Below are positions 33,041 to 47,500 of a stretch of 64,000 nucleotides of DNA, in pieces. Each line of letters opens with the position of its first letter. Position 1 is the first letter of the stretch. A model generated the notes under the pieces. The model did not search any database and was not told the origin of the DNA. It saw only the letters and a program-made list of their open reading frames with translations. A program made the translations under genes and the position numbers. This DNA comes from Balanoglossus misakiensis (taxonomy: Eukaryota; Hemichordata), in contig CM082589.2 of the NCBI GenBank assembly GCA_040954595.2, forward strand, positions 4,402,001 to 4,466,000, written 5' to 3'.

Positions 33041-36000
33041 AATTTTTCGACTTTGCGAAATATCAAAATTTCTTCACTTTTTTGAAAAAACCATGGGTTA
33101 TAGCTCATGAAAATCATCCAAAATTGACAATTTTTCGACTTTGCGAAATATCAAAATTTCTTCACTTTTTTGAAAAAACCATGGGTTATAGCTCATGAAA
33201 ATCATCCAAAAATGACTATTTTTCGACTTTGCGAAATATCAAAATTTCTTCACTTTTTTGAAAAAAACATGGGTTATAGCTCATGAAAATCATCCAAAAA
33301 TGACAATTTTTCGACTTTGCGAAATATCAAAATTTCTTCACTTTTTTGAAAAAAACATGGGTTATAGCTCATGAAAATCATCCAAAATTGACAATTTTTC
33401 GACTTTGCGAAATATCAAAATTTCTTCACTTTTTTGAAAAAACCATGGGTTATAGCTCATGAAAATCATCCAAAATTGACAGTTTTTCGACTTTGCGAAA
33501 TATCAAAATTTCTTCACTTTTTTGAAAAAACCATGGGTTATAGCTCATGAAAATCATCCAAAATTGACAGTTTTTCGACTTTGCGAAATATCAAAATTTC
33601 TTCACTTTTTTGAAAAAAACATGGGTTATAGCTCATGAAAATCATCCAAAATTGACAATTTTTCGACTTTGCGAAATATCAAAATTTCTTCACTTTTTTG
33701 AAATAACCATGGGTTATAGCTCATGAAAATCATCCAAAAATGACAATTTTTCGACTTTGCGAAATATCAAAATTTCTTCACTTTTTTGAAAAAACCATGG
33801 GTTATAGCTCATGAAAATCATCCAAAATTGACAATTTTTCGACTTTGCGAAATATCAAAATTTCTTCACTTTTTTGAAAAAACCATGGGTTATAGCTCAT
33901 GAAAATCATCCAAAATTGACAATTTTTCGACTTTGCGAAATATCAAAATTTCTTCACTTTTTTGAAAAAACCATGGGTTATAGCTCATGAAAATCATCCA
34001 AAAATGACAATTTTTCGACTTTGCGAAATATCAACATTTCTTCACTTTTTTGAAAAAACCATGGGTTATAGCTCATGAAAATCGTCCAAAAATGACAATT
34101 TTTCGACTTTGCGAAATATAAATTTTTTTTCACTTTTTTGAAAAAACCATGGGTTATAGCTCATGAAAATCATCCAAAAATGACAATTTTTCGACTTTGC
34201 GAAATATCAAAATTTCTTTACTTTTTCGAAAAAAACATGGGTTATAGCTCATGAAAATCATCCAAAATTGACTATTTTTCGACTTTGCGAAATATCAAAA
34301 TTTCTTCACTTTTTTGAAAAAACCATGGGTTATAGCTCATGAAAATCATCCAAAATTGACAATTTCTTGACTTTGCGAAATATCAAAATTTCTTCACTTT
34401 TTTGAAAAAACCATGGGTTATAGCTCATGAAAATCATCCAAAATTGACAATTTTTCGACTTTGCGAAATATCAAAATTTCTTCACTTTTTTGAAAAAAAC
34501 ATGGGTTATAGCTCATGAAAATCATCCAAAAATGACAATTTTTCGACTTTGCGAAATATCAAAATTTCTTCACTTTTTTGAAAAAACCATGGGTTATAGC
34601 TCATGAAAATCATCCAAAAATGACAATTTTTCGATTTTGCGAAATATCAAAATTTCTTCACTTTTTTGAAAAAACCATGGGTTATAGCTCATGAAAATAT
34701 TCCAAAAATGACAATTTTTCGACTTTGCGAAATATCAAAATTTCTTCACTTTTTTGAAAAAACCATGGGTTATAGCTCATAAAAATCATCCAAAAATGAC
34801 TATTTTTAGACTTTGCGAAATATCAAAATTTCTTCACTTTTTAAAAAAAAACCATGGGTTTTAGCTCATGAAAATTATCCAAAAATGACAATTTTTCGAC
34901 TTTGCGAAATATCAAAATTTCTTCACTTTTTAAAAAAAAACCATGGGTTATAGCTCATGAAAATCATCCAAAAATGACAATTTTTCGACTTTGCGAAATA
35001 TCAAAATTTCTTCACTTTTTTGAAAAAACCATGGGTTATAGCTCATGAAAATCATCCAAAAATGACAATTTTTCGACTTTGCGAAATATCAAAATTTCTT
35101 CACTTTTTTGAAAAAACCATGGGTTATAGCTCATGAAAATCATCCAAAAATGACAATTTTTCGACTTTGCGAAATATCAAAATTTCTTCACTTTTTTGAA
35201 AAAACCATGGGTTATAGCTCATGAAAATCATCCAAAATTGACAGTTTTTCGACTTTGCGAAATATCAAAATTTCTTCACTTTTTTAAAAAAAAACCATGG
35301 GTTATAGCTCATGAAAATCATCCAAAATTGACAGTTTTTCGACTTGCGAAATATCAACATTTCTTCACTTTTTTGAAAAAACCATGGGTTATAGCTCATG
35401 AAAATCATCCAAAATTGACAATTTTTCGACTTTGCGAAATATCAAAATTTCTTCACTTTTTTGAAATAACCATGGGTTATAGCTCATGAAAATCATCCAA
35501 AAATGACAATTTTTCGACTTTGCGAAATATCAAAATTTCTTCACTTTTTTGAAAAAACCATGGGTTATAGCTCATGAAAATCATCCAAAATTGACAATTT
35601 TTCGACTTTGCGAAATATCAAAATTTCTTCACTTTTTTGAAAAAACCATGGGTTATAGCTCATGAAAATCATCCAAAATTGACAATTTTTCGACTTTGCG
35701 AAATATCAAAATTTCTTCACTTTTTTTAAATAACCATGGGTTATAGCTCATGAAAATCATCCAAAAATGACAATTTTTCGACTTTGCGAAATATCAAAAT
35801 TTCTTCACTTTTTTGAAAAAACCATGGGTTATAGCTCATGAAAATCATCCAAAATTGACAATTTTTCGACTTTGCGAAATATCAAAATTTCTTCACTTTT
35901 TTGAAAAAACCATGGGTTATAGCTCATGAAAATCATCCAAAATTGACAGTTTTTCGACTTTGCGAAATATCAAAATTTCTTCACTTTTTTAAAAAAAACA

Positions 36001-38503
36001 TGGGTTATAGCTCATGAAAATCATCCAAAATTGACAATTTTTCGACTTTGCGAAATATCAAAATTTCTTCACTTTTTTGAAATAACCATGGGTTATAGCT
36101 CATGAAAATCATCCAAAAATGACAATTTTTCGACTTTGCGAAATATCAAAATTTCTTCACTTTTTTGAAAAAACCATGGGTTATAGCTCATGAAAATCAT
36201 CCAAAATTGACAATTTTTCGACTTTGCGTAATATCAAAATTTCTTCACTTTTTTGAAAAAACCATGGGTTATAGCTCATGAAAATCATCCAAAATTGACA
36301 ATTTTTCGACTTTGCGAAATATCAAAATTTCTTCACTTTTTTGAAAAAACCATGGGTTATAGCTCATGAAAATCATCCAAAAATGACAATTTTTCGACTT
36401 TGCGAAATATCAACATTTCTTCACTTTTTTTGAAAAAACCATGGGTTATAGCTCATGAAAATCGCCAAAAATGACAATTTTTCGACTTTGCGAAATATAA
36501 ATTTTTTTTCACTTTTTTGAAAAAACCATGGGTTATAGCTCATGAAAATCATCCAAAAATGACAATTTTTCGACTTTGCGAAATATCAAAATTTCTTTAC
36601 TTTTTCGAAAAAAACATGGGTTATAGCTCAAGAAAATCATCCAAAATTGACTATTTTTCGACTTTGCGAAATATCAAAATTTCTTCACTTTTTTGAAAAA
36701 ACCATGGGTTATAGCTCATGAAAATCATCCAAAATTGACTATTTCTTGACTTTGCGAAATATCAAAATTTCTTCACTTTTTTGAAATAACCATGGGTTAT
36801 AGCTCATGAAAATCATCCAAAAATGACAATTTTTCGACTTTGCGAAATATCAAAATTTCTTCACTTTTTTGAAAAAACCATGGGTTATAGCTCATGAAAA
36901 TCATCCAAAATTGACAATTTTTCGACTTTGCGAAATATCAAAATTTCTTCACTTTTTTGAAAAAACCATGGGTTATAGCTCATGAAAATCATCCAAAATT
37001 GACAATTTTTCGACTTTGCGAAATATCAAAATTTCTTCACTTTTTTGAAAAAACCATGGGTTATAGCTCATGAAAATCATCCAAAAATGACAATTTTTCG
37101 ACTTTGCGAAATATCAACATTTCTTCACTTTTTTGAAAAAACCATGGGTTATAGCTCATGAAAATCATCCAAAAATGACAATTTTTCGACTTTGCGAAAT
37201 ATCAAAATTTCTTCACTTTTTTGAAAAAACCATGGGTTATAGCTCATGAAAATCATCCAATAATGACAATTTTTCGACTTTGCGAAATATCAAAATTTCT
37301 TCACTTTTTTGAAAAAACCATGGGTTATAGCTCATGAAAATCATCCAAAAATGACAATTATTCGACTTTGCGAAATATCAAAATTTCTTCACTTTTTTAA
37401 AAAAAAACATGGGTTATAGCTCATGAAAATCATCCAAAAATGACAATTTTTCGACTTTGCGAAATATCAAAATTTCTTCACTTTTTAAAAAAAACCATGG
37501 GTTATAGCTCATGAAAATCATCCAAAAATGACAATTTTTCGACTTTGCGAAATATCAAAATTTCTTCACTTTTTTGAAAAAACCATGGGTTATAGCTCAT
37601 GAAAATCTTCCAAAAATGACAATTTTTCGACTTTGCGAAATATCAAAATTTCTTCACTTTTTTGAAAAAACCATGGGTTATAGCTTATGAAAATCATCCA
37701 AAAATGACAATTTTTCGACTTTGCGAAATATCAAAATTTTTTCTCTTTTTTGAAAAAACCATGGGTTATAGCTCATGAAAATCATCCAAAAATGACAATT
37801 ATTCGACTTTGCGAAATATCAAAATTTCTTCACTTTTTAAAAAAAACCATGGGTTATAGCTCATGAAAATCATCCAAAAATGACAATTTTTCGACTTTGC
37901 GAAATATCAAAATTTCTTCACTTTTTAAAAAAAACCATGGGTTATAGCTCATGAAAATCATCCAAAAATGACAATTTTTCGACTTTGCGAAATATCAAAA
38001 TTTCTTCACTTTTTTGAAAAAACCATGGGTTATAGCTCATGAAAATCATCCAAAAATGACAATTTTTCGACTTTGCGAAATATCAAAATTTCTTCACTTT
38101 TTAAAAAAAACCATGGGTTATAGCTCATGAAAATCATCCAAAAATGACAATTTTTCGACTTTGCGAAATATCAAAATTTCTTCACTTTTTTGAAAAAACC
38201 ATGGGTTATAGCTCATGAAAATCTTCCAAAAATGACAATTTTTCGACTTTGCGAAATATCAAAATTTCTTCACTTTTTTGAAAAAACCATGGGTTATAGC
38301 TCATGAAAATCTTCCAAAAATGACAATTTTTCGACTTTGCGAAATATCAAAATTTCTTCACTTTTTTGAAAAAATCATGGGTTATAGCTCATGAAAATCA
38401 TCCAAAAATGACAATTTTTCGACTTTGCGAAATATCAAAATTTCTTCACTTTTTTGAAAAAAACATGGGTTATAGCTCATGAAAATCATCCAAAAATGAC
38501 AAT
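33041..38503 (-). repeat. 88-bp satellite array, core type A, reverse orientation (about 62 monomers)
   Basis: This is a head-to-tail array with a period of 88 bp (87-90 from indels in A/T runs). On the minus strand each monomer reads TTTTCATGAGCTATAACCCA, TGGTTTTTTCAAAAAAGTG, AAGAAATTTTGATATTTCGC, AAAGTCGAAAAATTGTCA, TTTTTGGATGA. Most neighbours differ by only a few bases, with the commonest differences in the A/T runs and at a GTCATTTTTGG/GTCAATTTTGG site. Variant markers at 33701, 34111, 34213 and 34364 recur exactly 2379 bp later, showing a duplicated block of about 27 monomers. The array is strongly AT-rich, and the 88-bp period is not a multiple of 3, so it is not a coding repeat. Confidence 0.95.
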
Positions 38504-41500
38504 GATTTTCATGAGGTATAACCCATGGTTTTTTCAAAAAAGTGAAGAAATTTTGATATTTCGCAAAGTCGAAAAATTGTCATTTTTGGATGATTTTCAT
38601 GAGCTATAACCCATGGTTTTTTCAAAAAAGTGAAGAAATTTTGATATTTCGCCAAGTCGAAAAATTGTCATTTTTGGATGATTTTCATGAGCTATAACCC
38701 ATGGTTTTTTCAAAAAAGTGAAGAAATTTTGATATTTCGCAAAGTCGAAAAATTGTCATTTTTGGATGATTTTCATGAGCTATAACCCATGTTTTTTTTC
38801 AAAAAAGTGAAGAAATTTTGATATTTCGCAAAGTCGAAAAATTGTCATTTTTGGATGATTTTCATGAGCTATAACCCATGGTTTTTTCAAAAAAGTGAAG
38901 AAATTTTGATATTTCGCAAAGTCGAAAAATTGTCATTTTTGGATGATTTTCATGAGCTATAACCCATGGTTTTTTAAAAAAAGTGAAGAAATTTTGATAT
39001 TTCGCAAAGTCGAAAAATTGTCATTTTTGGATGATTTTCATGAGCTATAACCCATGGTTTTTTCAAAAAAGTGAAGAAATTTTGATATTTCGCAAAGTCG
39101 AAAAATTGTCAATTTTTGATGATTTTCATGAGCTATAACCCATGGTTTTTTCAAAAAAGTGAAGAAATTTTGATATTTCGCAAAGTCGAAAAATTGTCAT
39201 TTTTGATGATTTTCATGAGCTATAACCCATGGTTTTTTCAAAAAAGTGAAGAAATTTTGATATTTCGCAAAGTCGAAAAATTGTCATTTTTGGATGATTT
39301 TCATGAGCTATAACCCATGTTTTTTTTCAAAAAAGTGAAGAAATTTTGATATTTCGCAAAGTCGAAAAATTGTCATTTTTGGATGATTTTCATGAGCTAT
39401 AACCCATGGTTTTTTCAAAAAAGTGAAGAAATTTTGATATTTCGCAAAGTCGAAAAATTGTCATTTTTGGATGATTTTCATGAGCTATAACCCATGGTTT
39501 TTTAAAAAAAGTGAAGAAATTTTGATATTTCGCAAAGTCGAAAAATTGTCATTTTTGGATGATTTTCATGAGCTATAACCCATGGTTTTTTCAAAAAAGT
39601 GAAGAAATTTTGATATTTCGCAAAGTCGAAAAATTGTCAATTTTTGATGATTTTCATGAGCTATAACCCATGGTTTTTTCAAAAAAGTGAAGAAATTTTG
39701 ATATTTCGCAAAGTCGAAAAATTGTCAATTTTTGATGATTTTCATGAGCTATAACCCATGGTTTTTTCAAAAAAGTGAAGAAATTTTGATATTTCGCAAA
39801 GTCGAAAAATTGTCATTTTTGGATGATTTTCATGAGCTATAACCCATGGTTTTTTCAAAAAAGTGAAGAAAATTTGATATTTCGCAAAGTCGAAAAATTG
39901 TCATTTTTGGATGATTTTCATGAGCTATAACCCATGGTTTTTTCAAAAAAGTGAAGAAATTTTGATATTTCGCAAAGTCGAAAAATTGTCATTTTTGGAT
40001 GATTTTCATGAGCTATAACCCATGGTTTTTTCAAAAAAGTGAAGAAATTTTGATATTTCGCAAAGTCGAAAAATTGTCATTTTTGGATGATTTTCATGAG
40101 CTATAACCCATGGTTTTTTCAAAAAAGTGAAGAAATTTTGATATTTCGCAAAGTCGAAAAATAGTCAATTTTTGATGATTTTCATGAGCTATAACCCATG
40201 GTTTTTTCAAAAAAGTGAAGAAATTTTGATATTTCGCAAAGTAGAAAAATTGTCAATTTTTGATGATTTTCATGAGCTATAACCCATGGTTTTTTCAAAA
40301 AAGTGAAGAAATTTTGATATTTCGCAAAGTCGAAAAATTGTCAATTTTTGATGATTTTCATGAGCTATAACCCATGGTTTTTTCAAAAAAGTGAAGAAAT
40401 TTTGATATTTCGCAAAGTCGAAAAATTGTCAATTTTTGATGATTTTCATGAGCTATAACCCATGGTTTTTTCAAAAAAGTGAAGAAATTTTGATATTTCG
40501 CAAAGTCGAAAAATTGTCATTTTTGGATGATTTTCATGAGCTATAACCCATGGTTTTTTCAAAAAAGTGAAGAAATTTTGATATTTCGCAAAGTCGAAAA
40601 ATTGTCATTTTTGGATGATTTTCATGAGCTATAACCCATGGTTTTTTCAAAAAAGTGAAGAAATTTTGATATTTCGCAAAGTCGAAAAATAGTCAATTTT
40701 TGATGATTTTCATGAGCTATAACCCATGGTTTTTTCAAAAAAGTGAAGAAATTTTGATATTTCGCAAAGTAGAAAAATTGTCAATTTTTGATGATTTTCA
40801 TGAGCTATAACCCATGGTTTTTTCAAAAAAGTGAAGAAATTTTGATATTTCGCAAAGTCGAAAAATTGTCAATTTTTGATGATTTTCATGAGCTATAACC
40901 CATGGTTTTTTCAAAAAAGTGAAGAAATTTTGATATTTCGCAAAGTCGAAAAATTGTCAATTTTTGATGATTTTCATGAGCTATAACCCATGGTTTTTTC
41001 AAAAAAGTGAAGAAATTTTGATATTTCGCAAAGTCGAAAAATTGTCATTTTTGATGATTTTCATGAGCTATAACCCATGTTTTTTTCAAAAAAGTGAAGA
41101 ATTTTTGATATTTCGCTAAGTGGAAAAATTGTCATTTTTGGATGATTTTCTTGAGCTATAACCCATGGTTTTTTCAAAAAAGTGAAGAAATTTTGATATT
41201 TCGCAAAGTCAAAAAATTGTCATTTTTGGATGATTTTCATGAGCTATAACCCATGGTTTTTTCAAAAAAGTGAAGAAATTTTGATATTTCGCAAAGTCGA
41301 AAAATTGTCATTTTTGGATGATTTTCATGAGCTATAACCCATGGTTTTTTCAAAAAAGTGAAGAAATTTTGATATTTCGCAAAGTCGAAAAATAGTCAAT
41401 TTTTGATGATTTTCTTGAGCTATAACCCATGGTTTTTTCAAAAAAGTGAAGAAATTTTGATATTTCGCAAAGTCGAAAAATTGTCATTTTTGGATGATTT

Positions 41501-44500
41501 TCATGAGCTATAACCCATGGTTTTTTCAAAAAAGTGAAGAAATTTTGATATTTCGCAAAGTCGAAAAATTGTCAATTTTTGATGATTTTCATGAGCTATA
41601 ACCCATGGTTTTTTAAAAAAAGTGAAGAAATTTTGATATTTCGCAAAGTCGAAAAATTGTCAATTTTTGATGATTTTCATGAGCTATAACCCATGGTTTT
41701 TTAAAAAAAGTGAAGAAATTTTGATATTTCGCAAAGTCGAAAAATTGTCATTTTTGGATGATTTTCATGAGCTATAACCCATGGTTTTTTAAAAAAAGTG
41801 AAGAAATTTTGATATTTCGCAAAGTCAAAAATTGTCATTTTTGGATGATTTTCATGAGCTATAACCCATGGTTTTTTCAAAAAAGTGAAGAAATTTTGAT
41901 ATTTCGCAAAGTCGAAAAATTGTCATTTTTGGATGATTTTCATGAGCTATAACCCATGGTTTTTTCAAAAAAGTGAAGAAATTTTGATATTTCGCAAAGT
42001 CGAAAAATTGTCATTTTTGGATGATTTTCATGAGCTATAACCCATGGTTTTTTCAAAAAAGTGAAGAAATTTTGATATTTCGCAAAGTCGAAAAATTGTC
42101 ATTTTTGGATGATTTTCATGAGCTATAACCCATGGTTTTTTCAAAAAAGTGAAGAAATTTTGATATTTCGCAAAGTCGAAAAATTGTCATTTTTGGATGA
42201 TTTTCATGAGCTATAACCCATGGTTTTTTTTAAAAAGTGAAGAAATTTTGATATTTCGCAAAGTCGAAAAATTGTCCTTTTTGGATGATTTTCATGAGCT
42301 ATAACCCATGGTTTTTTCAAAAAAGTGAAGAAATTTTGATATTTCGCAAAGTCGAAAAATAGTCAATTTTGGATGATTTTCATGAGCTATAACCCATGGT
42401 TTTTTCAAAAATGTGAAGAAATTTTGATATTTCGCAAAGTCGAAAAATAGTCAATTTTGGATGATTTTCATGAGCTATAACCCATGGTTTTTTCAAAAAA
42501 GTGAAGAAATTTTGATATTTCGCAAAGTCGAAAAATTGTCATTTTTGGATGATTTTCATGAGCTATAACCCATGGTTTTTTCAAAAAAGTGAAGAAATTT
42601 TGATATTTCGCAAAGTCGAAAAATTGTCATTTTTGGATGATTTTCATGAGCTATAACCCATGGTTTTTTCAAAAAAGTGAAGAAATTTTGATATTTCGCA
42701 AAGTCGAAAAATTGTCATTTTTGGATGATTTTCATGAGCTATAACCCATGGTTTTTTTTAAAAAGTGAAGAAATTTTGATATTTCGCAAAGTCGAAAAAT
42801 TGTCCTTTTTGGATGATTTTCATGAGCTATAACCCATGGTTTTTTCAAAAAAGTGAAGAAATTTTGATATTTCGCAAAGTCGAAAAATAGTCAATTTTGG
42901 ATGATTTTCATGAGCTATAACCCATGGTTTTTTCAAAAAAGTGAAGAAATTTTGATATTTCGCAAAGTCGAAAAATTGTCATTTTTGGATGATTTTCATG
43001 AGCTATAACCCATGGTTTTTTCAAAAAAGTGAAGAAATTTTGATATTTCGCAAAGTCGAAAAATTGTCATTTTTGGATGATTTTCATGAGCTATAACCCA
43101 TGGTTTTTTCAAAAAAGTGAAGAAATTTTGATATTTCGCAAAGTCGAAAAATTGTCAATTTTGGATGATTTTCATGAGCTATAACCCATGGTTTTTTCAA
43201 AAAAGTGAAGAAATTTTGATATTTCGCAAAGTCGAAAAATTGTCAATTTTGGATGATTTTCATGAGCTATAACCCATGGTTTTTTAAAAAAAGTGAAGAA
43301 ATTTTGATATTTCGCAAAGTCGAAAAATTGTCAATTTTTGATGATTTTCATGAGCTATAACCCATGGTTTTTTTAAAAAAGTGAAGAAATTTTGATATTT
43401 CGCAAAGTCTAAAAATTGTCATTTTTGGATGATTTTCATGAGCTATAACCCAGGGTTTTTTCAAAAAAGTGAAGAAATTTTGATATTTCGCAAAGTCAAA
43501 AATTGTCATTTTTGGATGATTTTCATGAGCTATAACCCATGGTTTTTTCAAAAAAGTGAAGAAATTTTGATATTTCGCAAAGTCGAAAAATTGTCATTTT
43601 TGGATGATTTTCATGAGCTATAACCCATGTTTTTTTCAAAAAAGTGAAGAAATTTTGATATTTCGCAAAGTCGAAAAATTGTCATTTTTGGATGATTTTC
43701 ATGAGCTATAACCCATGGTTTTTTCAAAAAAGTGAAGAAATTTTGATATTTCGCAAAGTCGAAAAATTGTCATTTTTGGATGATTTTCATGAGCTATAAC
43801 CCATGGTTTTTTCAAAAAAGTGAAGAAATTTTGATATTTCGCAAAGTCGAAAAATTGTCATTTTTGGATGATTTTCATGAGCTATAACCCATGGTTTTTT
43901 TTAAAAAGTGAAGAAATTTTGATATTTCGCAAAGTCGAAAAATTGTCATTTTTGGATGATTTTCATGAGCTATAACCCATGGTTTTTTCAAAAAAGTGAA
44001 GAAATTTTGATATTTCGCAAAGTCGAAAAATAGTCAATTTTGGATGATTTTCATGAGCTATAACCCATGGTTTTTTCAAAAAAGTGAAGAAATTTTGATA
44101 TTTCGCAAAGTCGAAAAATTGTCATTTTTGGATGATTTTCATGAGCTATAACCCATGGTTTTTTCAAAAAAGTGAAGAAATGTTGATATTTCGCAAAGTC
44201 GAAAAATTGTCATTTTTGGATGATTTTCATGAGCTATAACCCATGGTTTTTTCAAAAAAGTGAAGAAATTTTGATATTTCGCAAAGTCGAAAAATTGTCA
44301 ATTTTGGATGATTTTCATGAGCTATAACCCATGGTTTTTTCAAAAAAGTGAAGAAATTTTGATATTTCGCAAAGTCGAAAAATTGTCAATTTTGGATGAT
44401 TTTCATGAGCTATAACCCATGGTTTTTTCAAAAAAGTGAAGAAATTTTGATATTTCGCAAAGTCGAAAAATTGTCAATTTTGGATGATTTTCATGAGCTA

Positions 44501-47500
44501 TAACCCATGGTTGTTTAAAAAAATTGAAGAAATTTCGATATTTCGCAAAGTCGAAAAATTGTCATTTTTGGATGATTTTCATGAGCTATAACCCATGGTT
44601 GTTTCAAAAAAGTGAAGAAATTTCGATATTTCGCAAAGTCGAAAAATTGTCATTTTTGGATGATATTCATGAGCTATAACCCATGGTTTCTTCAAAAAAG
44701 TGAAGAAATTTCGATATTTCGCAAAGTCGAAAAATTGTCATTTTTGGATGATTTTCATGAGCTATAACCCATGGTTTTTTCAAAAAAGTGAAGAAATTTT
44801 GATATTTCGCAAAGTCGAAAAATTGTCATTTTTGGATGATTTTCATGAGCTATAACCCATGGTTTTTTCAAAAAAGTGAAGAAATTTTGATATTTCGCAA
44901 AGTCGAAAAATAGTCAATTTTGGATGATTTTCATGAGCTATAACCCATGGTTTTTTCAAAAAAGTGAAGAAATTTTGATATTTCGCAAAGTCGAAAAATT
45001 GTCATTTTTGGATGATTTTCATGAGCTATAACCCATGGTTTTTTCAAAAAAGTGAAGAAATGTTGATATTTCGCAAAGTCGAAAAATTGTCATTTTTGGA
45101 TGATTTTCATGAGCTATAACCCATGGTTTTTTCAAAAAAGTGAAGAAATTTTGATATTTCGCAAAGTCGAAAAATTGTCAATTTTGGATGATTTTCATGA
45201 GCTATAACCCATGGTTTTTTCAAAAAAGTGAAGAAATTTTGATATTTCGCAAAGTCGAAAAATTGTCAATTTTGGATGATTTTCATGAGCTATAACCCAT
45301 GGTTGTTTAAAAAAATTGAAGAAATTTCGATATTTCGCAAAGTCGAAAAATTGTCATTTTTGGATGATTTTCATGAGCTATAACCCATGGTTGTTTCAAA
45401 AAAGTGAAGAAATTTCGATATTTCGCAAAGTCGAAAAATTGTCATTTTTGGATGATATTCATGAGCTATAACCCATGGTTTCTTCAAAAAAGTGAAGAAA
45501 TTTCGATATTTCGCAAAGTCGAAAAATTGTCATTTTTGGATGATTTTCATGAGCTATAACCCATGGTTTTTTCAAAAAAGTGAAGAAATTTTGATATTTC
45601 GCAAAGTCGAAAAATTGTCATTTTTGGATGATTTTCATGAGCTATAACCCATGGTTTTTTCAAAAAAGTGAAGAAATTTTGATATTTCGCAAAGTCGAAA
45701 AATTGTCATTTTGGGATGATTTTCATGAGCTATAACCCATGGTTTTTTCAAAAAAGTGAAGAAATTTTGATATTTCGCAAAGTCGAAAAATTATCATTTT
45801 TGGATGATTTTCATGAGCTATAACCCATGGTTTTTTGAAAAAAGTGAAGACATTTTGATATTTCGCAAAGTCGAAAAATTGTCAATTTTGGATGATTTTC
45901 ATGAGCTATAACCCATGGTTTTTTCAAAAAAGTGAAGAAATTTTGATATTTCGCAAAGTCGAAAAATTGTCATTTTTGGATGATTTTCATGAGCTATAAC
46001 CCATGGTTTTTTTTCAAAAAAGTGAAGAAATTTTGATATTTCGCAAAGTCGAAAAATTGTCAATTTTGGATGATTTTCATGAGCTATAACCCATGGTTTT
46101 TTCAAAAAAATGAAGAAATTTTGATATTTCGCAAAGTCGAAAAATTGTCATTTTTGGATGATTTTCATGAGCTATAACCCATGGTTTTTTCAAAAAAGTG
46201 AAGAAATTTTGATATTTCGCAAAGTCGAAAAATTGTCATTTTTGGATGATTTTCATGAGCTATAACCCATGGTTTTTTCAAAAAAGTGAAGAAATTTTGA
46301 TATTTCGCAAAGTCGAAAAATAGTCAATTTTTGATGATTTTCATGAGCTATAACCCATGGTTTTTTCAAAAAAGTGAAGAAATTTTGATATTTCGCAAAG
46401 TCGAAAAATTGTCATTTTTGGATGATTTTCATGAGCTATAACCCATGGTTTTTTCAAAAAAGTGAAGAAATTTTGATATTTCGCAAAGTCGAAAAATTGT
46501 CATTTTTGGATGATTTTCATGAGCTATAACCCATGGTTTTTTCAAAAAAGTGAAGAAATTTTGATATTTCGCAAAGTCGAAAAATTGTCATTTTTGGATG
46601 ATTTTCATGAGCTATAACCCATGGTTTTTTCAAAAAAGTGAAGAAATTTTGATATTTCGCAAAGTCGAAAAATTGTCAATTTTGGATGATTTTCATGAGC
46701 TATAACCCATGGTTTTTTCAAAAAAGTGAAGAAATTTTGATATTTCGCAAAGTCGAAAAATTGTCATTTTTGGATGATTTTCATGAGCTATAACCCATGG
46801 TTTTTTAAAAAAATTGAAGAAATTTTGATATTTCGCAAAGTCGAAAAATTGTCAATTTTGGATGATTTTCATGAGCTATAACCCATGGTTTTTTCAAAAA
46901 AGTGAAGAAATTTTGATATTTCGCAAAGTCGAAAAATTGTAATTTTTGGATGATTTTCATGAGCTATAACCCATGGTTTTTTCAAAAAAGTGAAGAAATT
47001 TTGATATTTCGCAAAGTCAAAAAATTGTCATTTTTGGATGATTTTCATGAGCTATAACCCATGGTTTTTTCAAAAAATTGAAGAAATTTTGATATTTCGC
47101 AAAGTCGAAAAATTGTCATTTTTGGATGATTTTCATGAGCTATAACCCATGGTTTTTTCAAAAAAGTGAAGAAATTTTGATATTTCGCAAAGTCGAAAAA
47201 TTGTCAATTTTGGATGATTTTCATGAGCTATAACCCATGGTTTTTTCAAAAAAGTGAAGAAATTTTGATATTTCGCAAAGTCGAAAAATTGTCATTTTGG
47301 GATGATTTTCATTAGCTATAACCCATGGTTTTTTCAAAAAAGTGAAGAAATTTTGATATTTCGCAAAGTCGAAAAATTGTCATTTTTGGATGATTTTCAT
47401 GAGCTATAACCCATGGTTTTTTCAAAAAAGTGAAGAAATTTTGATATTTCGCAAAGTCGAAAAATTGTCAATTTTGGATGATTTTCATGAGCTATAACCC

